Source of the DNA: Taxillus chinensis
Lineage: Eukaryota > Streptophyta > Magnoliopsida > Santalales > Loranthaceae
NCBI GenBank assembly: GCA_023512835.1
Contig: CM042089.1
Span: 11,733,759 to 11,797,758, forward strand
Direction of reading: 5' to 3'
DNA: 64,000 nucleotides
Under the pieces are notes generated by a model. The model saw only the letters and a program-made list of their open reading frames with translations, had not been told where the DNA came from and did not search any database. The position numbers were made by a program, and so were the translations under genes. Every line of letters begins with the position of its first letter. Position 1 is the stretch's first letter. This document shows positions 55,742 to 64,000 of this stretch, in pieces.

Positions 55742-58129
55742 ATTTTCTGCGACATCCCAGTTTCTGGTGGCTGGTGAGCTAGCCTCGTCGCTTGCCTGTG
55801 ATTAGAAGTAGCCTATGGTTTTGAATAATGCCATTTTAACAATCTGGAAGATGAGCTGTTATAAGCCTACACATTGTTAATGTTATGTTCGTCCTGTCCT
55901 GTATGTCTGGTGTGAAAGCCGTGAAATGTTTATTGCTGATACTGGATGTAGATTGGCCTTTTACTGATATCCATCAGTGAAGAAACTATCTTCAATCCAA
56001 TTTAGGATACGTTTCACGGCTTGTTGAAGGAAAATAAAATACTTTTTCATATTTTTCATCGGTTTGTTAGATCATGGAAAATTGGTTACTGGTAAAATAT
56101 TTTCACTTACAGCTTTACTGCATTTGACTTGAGGAGATTTTAGTTCCGTTTTTAATCAACCCATTTCGACCAACTGGTAAGTTCCCTCGCTCGCATTTAA
56201 ATATTGGTGTTTGAACTTGACTTGTGCTCATTCATTGTCAGCAGAAACGTCATATTATATTATATATGAATACACATATTTCCAGTTTCTGCCGAACGGC
56301 ATAATCACATGATAAATCATATCAAATAGAAGATGGGGATATTAATTTTTTTTAATATTAATGCATTATGAGGTTACCGACCAAATATTTACTTTCAAGA
56401 TTTGAATTTTGAAAGCGTAAGTGTGCATCATTAGTTCTTCTTTAACTTATTCGTTGATAATTAGGACCAGGATGATTGGGATGTCATGCGATGGTTAAAA
56501 GCTTCATGATGATTTGTGCTAAGGTTCCTATCCTTTAGGTGATTGTCACATCATCTTTTTGAATATTTAAAATATTGTTTTTTTAAAATAAAAAAATTGA
56601 CTTCCCAATTAGTGTGGCGTGGAGAATGAAGTTGAGATAATTAAGAATAGAAAAATCTTCACCCTACCGTGTCCAATGTTTTTTTCCTTCATTTTTTATT
56701 GGGGCGTTTGACCGTTTGGCATGCAATGGCCATCATTCTTTTCAATTTTCATGCTTGAATTAGTATATTTATAAATATTTATTTTTCTGATTCCATTTTA
56801 TTCCTGAAAGGTTAATGACAGACCGATACATCAAAGCCATACGCAACTAATTCAAGATTCCCCTAAAGTTTTTACGCCATAACATCACGACAATGGAAAA
56901 AGAACCAAACTCAAACCTTTAAAAAAGAAACAAAACTCGAACCTACACAATAAACCTATAGGGTAAAGTCAATTTTGAATGATTGCAATCAATTTTTTTT
57001 CTATTTAAGACCATTAGAATCAGAAAGTAGAAATTATTACAGACAGGAATCCACCAAAGTCCAAAAGGCAAAGTCTGTACGATGACACGGCATGCTTAAC
57101 CAACCCCTGTAAAAGAAAGTATAATTCTCTCCCAATTAAGTATTTGTAAGTTGGAAAAAAAAAAGTAAAATAAAGTATTTTAAATTCAAGAAAAAATGGT
57201 TTTAGTTTCTTTAATCTTATTTAGAAACAATTCCCAAGTTAGATTTATTAGCTCTTTATTATTTGTATAAAGTGAGCAAGAGGAATTTTTCTGAAGGCCA
57301 TTTTATGATCTTCTAATATATATAATTAAAAATTGACCCAACAGTTCACATGAAAGAAATTGTAACATATAATTCTTTGCTGCTTTAATGATTAGCTTCC
57401 ATAGGACCTATCCACATGGCATGAATTGGATTTACGTGCGTACGTAGTCATCATGCCTAGGCAATAATTTTATTCGAACTCAAATATGTGTTGACATACA
57501 AGAGCGTATTTCTTGTGAGGAAAAAATTCTAATGGCAAAAAAAGTGTGATTCGATAATGCCTATTTCATAATGTACAATTATATGAGCCTAAGGCAATAA
57601 AATTAAGTATCCAGATCTAAGGGCCTAAGCTCAACAGACAGATAGGTGCATATTCACTATATGCTGTATTCCCGAAAAAATATAAATTAATTTATATTCA
57701 CTCATATTCTACCATGAACACAGCGCATTGCGCCACCGGTATATTCACACTTGTACACTTGGTTGTGTCATCTTTGTTCACCACACTAATTGATCCTATA
57801 TTCAAGATATATTACAACAGGCAATCAGATTGAGTATAAATCAATTTCTCTTTGTTCACCACCGAACGTTTTGGGTTAAGTCATGCAATCAGATCCAACA
57901 AATTAAATTTAAGCCACTAGACTAGACAACAAAATTTAGTCACAGTTGGTATCAACTTAAATGTTCATTTAAAAAAAAATATTAGTTTCGGAGTGGAGTC
58001 TTCGGGTAGCAACAAATTAATTCACCTAAGCCAAATTTAGAAACGCATGACACATGAGCCTTGATAAGTAAATTAATATTTGATTGTACGATATAATTTT
58101 AATTATGATCTTTTAGGAATGTCGGACTT
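55742..58129. other. 3' flank of MDH and intergenic DNA
   Basis: The first few hundred bases should hold the MDH 3' untranslated region. Beyond about 56100 the sequence is AT-rich and I see no gene, RNA or bounded repeat. Confidence 0.5.
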
Positions 58130-58421
58130 AGGGATGGCAACAGGGCGCATCGGGACCAGGTAGTGGGTGACCCGAGCCTGCCCTGAATGAGTTCGGGTCG
58201 GGGCGGTGCGGGACAAATGAGTGCGGCGAGTCGGGGTGGTCACGGGTCGGGGCAGGTATTTAAAGGCAAAAGTGTTAAAAAATCTGTTAAATTATCGGGT
58301 CGGGGCGGGGCGGCCAATACCTGTGACCGTCCCGTTATCTCATTGGGGCGGGGCGGGACGGAAAAAAAGAGCCCGGAACGAGGCGGGTCGGGGCGGGGCG
58401 TGCCAGAATTGTCATCCCTGG
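58130..58421. mobile_element. hAT-type MITE with 8-bp target duplication
   Basis: A 292-bp element beginning AGGGATGGCAACAGGGC and ending in the complement of CCAGGGATGACAATTC. It is flanked by TCGGACTT on the left and TCGGATTT on the right, an 8-bp duplication with one change, which is diagnostic of hAT elements. The interior is rich in GGGGCGGG and GGGTCGGG words around a short AT-rich centre. Confidence 0.8.
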
Positions 58422-58429
58422 TCGGATTT

Positions 58430-58789
58430 AGTTTCCTTAGTTTTCCTTAACTGGAGCAAAGGTAGGCCAAGGGGCAAACCAGAGGCGTCAAGAGGGAGCT
58501 CCCTTCACTTGACACTTACAGCCGAGGCTGCGCATCCACAAAGGTGCAAGCACCGGTGTGCTGGGTACCGACAGGTGCAAGGACACCCATACTCCAGGGA
58601 ATTCTCCCGGTGAAAAGCCTAGTTGTGGGGGTGAAAGGCCCAGTGCCTTATTGGGGCGCTGAGAATCAGGCCCCGCCGGAATCCGCAAGGGAAAGAGCCG
58701 GCGTCCACCAACACTACCGAGGCTCCAGAGGCGTGTCCCTTATGAGGACAGGCCCTACCTGGATAGGCGTCGGCTCATATAAGTTGTAA
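58430..58789. other. Unclassified GC-rich segment
   Basis: About 350 bases of balanced to GC-rich sequence between two MITEs. Frames across it resemble no family I know. It contains short complementary blocks (CTCCCTTCACTT, GGTGCAAG twice) but no termini. Origin unknown. Confidence 0.35.
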
Positions 58790-58960
58790 GAGCACTAATA
58801 ACATATTCACTATAGAAGCCCATTTTCTTATATTTAGTGAAAAAAAATTAAAAAGTTAAAAAATCATTCTATGCTTTATATTTAACTTTTTCTATAAAAT
58901 TTGTACATATTTCACAATGTATTGGAAAATACTATTTATCTCTTATAATTATTAAATTAT

Positions 58961-59837
58961 GGCCCAGTTTGGAAATGCTTTTGAAAGACTGTTTCTGCTT
59001 ATTTTATAAGCAAAAGCAAAAAAAAGTGTTAGGTAAAATCAAAATAAGTACTTATAAAAAAAGTTTCGCTTTTTTTTGCCCAAAAGCATAAGCAATCCAA
59101 GAGTTGCTTTTAGAAGCTGCTTTTTTAAGAAGCAGTCATCCTCATCTTGCGTCAACGAGAGATGCATGCACAGGAGGCCGACGGGTCGGGGAGCACGGGG
59201 GGTGGGCGGCATGGGGGCGGGGCGGCATCGGGGGATGGGATCAGGGGTGGGCGGCGTCGACGGGGCGGCGCCAGGGGGGTGGGTGGCATCGGGGGCGATT
59301 GGGATGGGATCGGGAAGCGCGGGGGGAGGGGCGGGTGGCGTCGGAGATGGGGGAGGGAGCGGGTAGCGTCTGGGATGGGAGAGGGGGGCGGGGGGTGTGT
59401 GCGGCGGGATGGGGGTGGGGTTGGCAAAGGGAGGATGCGGCGGGATGGGTGAGGAGGGGTGCGACGGGATGGGGAAGGGAGGGATTAGGTTTTTTTAAAA
59501 ATTTATAATATAATTAATAAGGATATTTATGTATTTTGGGGTTGGCAAAGGGAGGGTGCGGGGGGATGGGTGAGGAGGGGTGCGACGGGATGTGGAGGGG
59601 AGGGATTAGGTTTTAAAAAAAATTATAATATAACTAACAAGGATATTTATGTATTTTACGTTTTCATAGCACTTTTGTTTTAAATTTACTAAACACTTAT
59701 TACCTGCTTTTAAAATTTAAAGCACTTTTAAAATTATATTTTATCAAACATTCACTTGCTTATTTTTACAACAGCTTATTTTTCCAGCAGAGCTAAAATC
59801 AGCTTCTTCTAAAAACACAACATTACCAAACTAAGCC
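58961..59837. mobile_element. Nested hAT-like non-autonomous element
   Basis: It begins GGCCCAGTTTGGAAATGC and ends in the complement of GGCTTAGTTTGGTAATG, giving inverted ends of about 17 bases with four mismatches. It is related to the relic at 11698-12515. The outer parts are AT-rich, and the interior (about 59150-59660) is an extreme G-rich stretch that includes a 120-bp tandem duplication. It sits inside a Harbinger-like MITE and is therefore younger. Confidence 0.65.
59418..59658. repeat. 120-bp tandem duplication, G-rich
   Basis: Two units of about 120 bp both begin GGTTGGCAAAGGGAGG and end GGATATTTATGTATTTT, differing at several positions. Open frames across this block arise from its base composition. 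Confidence 0.8.
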
Positions 59838-60073
59838 AATATCTAAAAAATTTCTCTCAACTCTCTCCTTCATGTTTTCCATAACATTAACTTGTATTTC
59901 ATATTAAATTATAAAAAATGTTATTAAATAAAATAAGTAGTATAAAATATTATTTTAATAATATAAAGTTCGATTTAAGGAATCTATTGCGATTTATATT
60001 TATATAGAGAAACAAAAAGTAGTTTTAAAATATAAATTTAGGAAAACTCATTGGAAAGTTGTTATTAGTGCTC

Positions 60074-60480
60074 TAAGGTCATTTAAGATTTCAAAATGAG
60101 TTTACTGACTACAGTGTCCAAACCAAAGATAGGCGAGAAAGATATGATTCCCTACCTCAATTCTCTTTTTCTGTTTTTTTGTAATTCTCAAGAGGTTATA
60201 TAATTCTCAAGGTGTGCAATTGCACCTGAAATTGTTTAAATTTTTTTATTATACTTAATAATACACATATACGTTCTCATTAGAAAAAAGAAAAGAACTA
60301 ATATAAATAAAAATAGGAATAATAAAAACAAATACGCACTGGCACACATCCTAGGCCGCATCGCACTAACGCACACAATGTCATCCACCATGATTCACGT
60401 ATCTTACCCTAGCAATGGCAGGCGCATCCGCATTGCACAGGCACCATAGGTCGGTGGTCTCCCGTCGACTATCTCCCAAT
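60074..60480. other. Intergenic
   Basis: No gene or element boundary seen. Confidence 0.45.
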
Positions 60481-60506
60481 TGTCACACCCTGAGAATTTG
60501 GGACGT
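60481..60506. repeat. Inverted copy of the TRIM LTR end
   Basis: These 26 bases, beginning TGTCACACCCTGAGAATTT, are the reverse complement of 60899-60924, the end of the adjacent LTR, with two differences. They lie just outside the TRIM-like element. Confidence 0.75.
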
Positions 60507-60521
60507 AGCTTAGCTTAGCTT

Positions 60522-61717
60522 TGTCACAGGGTCAGATTTCCTGCACCTCTCAACCCATTGCGGTGCTTAGCTTTCCTCTCAATAGTCTGCTAAGTTTAGC
60601 CTTTGAGAGTTGAAGTGCACGTAGACTGGTTTCACCCGGGCATCAGACTTATCAGGAGAACGACTCCAGTTCTCGACCAGTTTGTATAAGGATGGCCAAA
60701 TCCCTTCTTCAACGTCAAGTCTTTGACTAGTGGCGTGCTCTCCGCACTCAAACGGGTCGGCACGTTTAAACTCCGAAGGAGCTCCATCCATTCTCCAACA
60801 CGAACTGACTGGTGCCTTCTGCTGCGCACCGTCTACGCTTCAACCTGCTTCTCTCCTACAAGTAGCACGAATACAATTATAGATCGTGCCACTGAGAGAC
60901 GTCCCAAATTCTCGGGGCGTGACATTCTCCTTCACCTAATCCTCGTAATGCCCTCATTGCGGTTGTTGGCATCGCTTCCTTACAAGTTGCAGTGTCTTCT
61001 CCTTGACGCACTCCCCCTTGCTCACCCAATGTCAACTTAGTTAGACATCGCTTCTTCGCAGGCTGCAACATCTTCACCAAGATGTTCCCCACTCACCCAA
61101 TGTTCAACGGATAGGAGGCTTCAAGATCGCTCCAACATGCTCCTTCGTACTCCCTTGCCCAACTCTATATCACACTCTAGGATACTCTATCTCTGTGGAC
61201 GCGAAGCGTGCAAGACACTACCGGTCGATTCACCTTTGTGAGCTCCCCTCATTGGGATCACGCTACTCGCGAGAGTACTCGGTGAGTCTTCAGAATATGG
61301 TCCAGTTGGCTCTGATACCACTTTACCATGGGGTCGATTTCCTGCACCTCTCAACCCATTGCGGTGCTTAGCTTTCTTCTTCACGGTCCGCTAAGTTTAG
61401 CATTTGAGGGTTCAAGCGCACGTAAACTAGTTTCGTCCTGCCATCGGGCTCATCAAGAGAACGGCTCCAGTTCTCAACTAATTTGTGTAAGGATGGCCAA
61501 ATTCCTTCTTCAACGTCAAGTCCTTAACTAGTGGCGTGCTTTCCGCACTCAAGTGGATCAGCACTCCAAAAGGGCTTCAACCATTCTCCGACATGAACTG
61601 ACTGGAGCCTTCCGCTGCCCACCGTCTACGCTTCAACCTGCCCCTCTCCTACAAGTAGCAAGAACACAATTATGGACCGTGCCATTGAGAGACATCCCGA
61701 ATTATTGAGGCGTGACA
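60522..61717 (-). mobile_element. TRIM-like LTR element (non-coding, 1.2 kb)
   Basis: Two direct LTRs, 60522-60924 and 61324-61717, share long blocks such as CCTGCACCTCTCAACCCATT, TTCAACGTCAAGTC and CTACAAGTAGCA. Between them are about 400 bases with no coding frame. On the minus strand TGGTATCAGAGCCA at 61320-61307 is a Met-tRNA primer site next to the right-hand LTR, so the element runs right to left. A purine-rich stretch (GGTGAAGGAGAA on the minus strand) precedes the other LTR as a polypurine tract. Very short non-coding LTR elements of this layout are TRIMs, though 400-bp LTRs are long for the class. The interior also has a degenerate tandem pair (about 60970 and 61046). The LTR edge at 61324 has mutated, and no target duplication is evident. 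Confidence 0.75.
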
Positions 61718-62800
61718 CAACACTCCCCCCTCCTACTGACGATGATGCCTCTGCTGCTCCACTGCTCGTGCCTCATCTCTCTACAACATCCAATGCCAAG
61801 TCAGGGACAACCAAGGAGGAGTGATGACGGCACACCGCACGCCGTCTGGTCTCCCTAACTCTGCTCCCTCCCACCAATGACAACACAATGCGTGACAAAT
61901 TAACCGATTGATGCCTCTTTCGGCGCAAGTGCGCAACTCTGCTCCTTGGCAGCTCAGCTCCTCTTCTCTTGGACTCTGGTGGTGGTAATTTAGTACACTG
62001 TATACGGATAAAATACCGATAATTTGCTCTCCACAAATCTAGTAATTTGCTATTTGCCTCTCTTTCTTTTTCAATTTCTCTCACAAATTTGATTTTGAAT
62101 CATGATAATTTGATATTTAATTAAAATTAAAATTTGAATCGTTACTTGTTAGGTAGGTTTTTGATTTAGAAAATTTTAAAATACATAAATATTTACCTAG
62201 TAGCTACTAACTACTATTTGTAATAAATATTGAATACACTAAATAAATTTCCTAGAATACCCCATGTACCTCAAATCGCATAAAACCAAGTCTTGACTGT
62301 CTAGTATCCAAAAATCATCTTCCCACTGGGTGCTAGTGCCTCCTCTTTTCTCTAATTCTCTCTTGATCAATTTCCAAAAAAGTGATATAAAAGGCTCTTG
62401 GATGAACTCAAACCCATTTAACTATCGTTTACTTGCCCAACAAGTAACCCTATCCCAAGAGTTCTGAACTAATTAAATTGCCACTTACTTGTCCTCTAAT
62501 TAAATTATTCTTTTGAGTCACGAACTTCAAATCGAATTCAAATACAATCAAAATTTACCATTTAACGTATACACCACTGTATTATCATTCATTTGCCCAG
62601 ACAAAGCCTTATTATAAGGCTAACACTTGAATCCCACAAACATAAATACTTAGAGTATTCTTACGAGCTCAAAAGACTTTGGCTATAATTTAACTTAACA
62701 ATGAGCTTTTATATATTATAGCTAGCTTAATATTAGGCTATGAAATAATAGACTCAACATAATTTCAACATTTTAACTAAAATAATAACTAAAAACTCTC
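61718..62800. other. Intergenic
   Basis: No gene is supported; the minus-strand frame at 61773-62084 has no recognised family. It is AT-rich from about 62080 onwards. Confidence 0.45.
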
Positions 62801-63183
62801 CGCCCCCCAAATCCCCCTTCTTCACACCCGCACCCTCCCCCTGCCCTCTCATGCTCGCTTCCCCTACACCCTACAACATCCTCGTCTGCTGCCGTTGCCG
62901 CCGCACCGTTGCCGCCTCTCTCCCCCTCACCTACATAGATCGATGTCATCTCCCCTTCCCCTGCACAAATTGGCTCCCCTCCCTCCTGTGTTTCTCCTGT
63001 GCCATCGCCTCTCCTCCCCTACTGTCCCCCGCTGCCGCGCTACCCCTTCCCCCTCCTCCCTGTATAGATTGGCGCCGCCTCCCCTCCCCTACACAAATCA
63101 CCCTCCCTTCTCCCTTTGCTGCCCCCTGTTACCGCGCCGCTGCCTCCCCTCCCTTTGAACTTTGCAACGCCCTCCCCCCCTAC
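62801..63183. repeat. C-rich low-complexity block
   Basis: Nearly all pyrimidine on the plus strand, with CCCCTACAC and CCTCCC words and short CCTGCACAAAT/CCTACACAAAT repeats. Frames of up to 155 codons exist only because of the skewed composition. Similar GC-rich cores occur in MITEs elsewhere in this window. Confidence 0.5.
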
Positions 63184-63335
63184 TGCCGCCGTTTACCGGG
63201 GCTTCCAAGAAAAGCTTTTTACACTTCTCCTTCCGACCTTCCAGCACCGGGCAGGTGTCAGACTCTATACAAGACTCTATACATCGTGTTACCACTTCGC
63301 AAAGTCCTGTGTTTTTAATAAACAGTCGCTACCGA
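63184..63335 (-). rRNA. Large-subunit rRNA fragment, probably of mitochondrial origin
   Basis: Read on the minus strand, the sequence carries GTAGCGACTGTTTATTAAAA followed by ACACAGGACT, then ACACCTGCCCGGTGCTGGAA, then GGAAGCCCCGGTAAACGGCG. These are conserved landmarks of domain IV of bacterial-type 23S/26S rRNA, in the correct order and spacing. The variable parts between them fit my memory of plant mitochondrial 26S better than plastid 23S. A short ACTCTATAC duplication lies inside. The gene is cut off abruptly at the C-rich block, so it is a fragment inserted in nuclear DNA. Confidence 0.8.
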
Positions 63336-64000
63336 GCACACTCCGATTCGGTATCTCTCTATCTCTCTACAGTTCCTTGATCTTACTGTAGAGTGTTGTA
63401 GAGTGGTTACGTTCGGCATGTACTTTCCAGTTTTGTTTGATCTCGCAGAAATCGCACTTCGACTTCTCTATCAAACATGGCAGAAAAGACGGGTGCGACA
63501 GCCCCTATACTGTGTACTCTCGACTCTTTAGTAGACTCTCTTATCTGGTATGCCCGAATACGCGCAGCGAAACTGGATGGCGGAGCTTAGATGGAAAGCT
63601 GTTTGAAGGATACGGTGCTTTACCCGTAGACGCTTCTCCAGCTCTCTCACGAAGGGTATTGGAGTCCTAGTCGGGACTTTACGAATGACCGTACCGGGGA
63701 ATTCTACCGTACTCCATGCAGACCCAGTGCTTTGCGTCTTACCTAATACGATTGGAACGGAAGCAACAGAACAAACAGGTACACTTTTGAAGAATACAAC
63801 TGCAAAACGAGCGAGTCGAGATCGGATCTCTATAACCTTGCCACAATGTCATTGCGTATAGGCAGTTCTATGGCACATCTGTGGACCTAACTACAAGTGA
63901 GCGGACTCGAACGCATTCTGTACTGATAGAGCTCTCCTAGAAGCTTTCCCCAGATCTCCTCGTTGCCGAACACCTTTCCAAGAGTACCTAACATCATGAC
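63336..64000. other. Unassigned segment adjoining the rRNA fragment
   Basis: The base composition is near balanced, unlike the AT-rich flanks. It does not read as the expected next part of large-subunit rRNA beyond about 63340. No protein frame is convincing. It may be further organelle DNA in rearranged order; this is an inference from composition and adjacency. Confidence 0.35.

Larger units (their letters stand above)
58790..60073. mobile_element. Harbinger-like MITE, copy 3, interrupted by a nested element
   Basis: The ends are a perfect 13-base inverted pair, GAGCACTAATAAC, flanked by TAA on both sides. The outer sequence matches the copies at 416-829 and 23773-24182. In the middle an 877-bp foreign segment (58961-59837) has been inserted, and removing it leaves a MITE of about 407 bp, the same size as the other copies. 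Confidence 0.8.

Noticed and set aside
58187..58613. Glycine-rich frames over 58187-58613
   Set aside because: They cross the boundary of a hAT MITE with a clear target duplication; not a gene.
59076..59508. Glycine/arginine-rich open frames
   Set aside because: They lie in the G-rich core of a transposon with a tandem duplication and are compositional artefacts.
62851..63391. Proline/serine-rich open frames of up to 155 codons
   Set aside because: They are pyrimidine-skewed low complexity and run into rRNA-like sequence on the other strand.

Overview
The window is nuclear DNA from a flowering plant, most likely a eudicot. The evidence is multi-exon genes with short GT-AG introns, plant-only families (tau-class glutathione transferases, a PH-RCC1-FYVE-BRX protein, a DUF761 protein), AT-rich intergenic DNA, and dense LTR retrotransposons, LINE debris and MITEs. 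I found no bacterial operon, CRISPR array, viral segment or intact tRNA gene.

Layout. 1-1670: AT-rich DNA with a Harbinger-like MITE and a GA microsatellite. 1671-10596: a complete but frameshifted Ty3/gypsy element with 1.73-kb LTRs, Met-tRNA primer site, gag-protease-RT-RNase H-integrase order and polypurine tract. A roughly 46-bp flanking sequence is repeated on both sides of it. 10.6-15.6 kb: tandem duplications, a hAT-like relic and a 2.4-kb element with about 300-bp inverted arms. 15630-24797 (minus): a nine-exon gene for a 1066-residue PRAF/RLD protein, whose first intron holds a solo LTR and a MITE. 26.5-28.1 kb: a decayed LTR element. 28361-29293 and 32659-33499 (both minus): two paralogous two-exon tau glutathione transferase genes, with copia debris between them and a related upstream TGACG-type motif in both. 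34-38 kb: minisatellite and CTCG-rich repeat, no gene. 38424-38993 (plus): an intronless DUF761 gene. 39-47.9 kb: repeats, including CACTA-like subterminal repeats, two MITEs and a dead hAT transposase gene. 47942-55741 (plus): a seven-exon cytosolic malate dehydrogenase gene of 332 residues, whose 5.2-kb third intron carries a dead RTE-type LINE and further small transposons. 55.7-64 kb: no host gene. It holds a hAT MITE with an 8-bp target duplication, a MITE interrupted by another element, a TRIM-like LTR element of the same family as the solo LTR in the PRAF intron, and at the far end a fragment of large-subunit rRNA that looks mitochondrial.

The five host genes do not form a functional cluster. 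The PRAF/RLD protein belongs to membrane and polarity signalling, the transferases to detoxification, the dehydrogenase to cytosolic malate/oxaloacetate exchange, and the DUF761 protein has no known biochemical role. I see no clearly new biological system. The most unusual signals are the long direct repeat abutting the gypsy element, perfect G-box palindromes in its LTRs, the duplicated TGACG palindrome cassette upstream of the second transferase gene, the TRIM-like/solo-LTR family, and the organelle-like tail of the window. Splice sites and domain calls were read by eye; no database search or alignment program was run.
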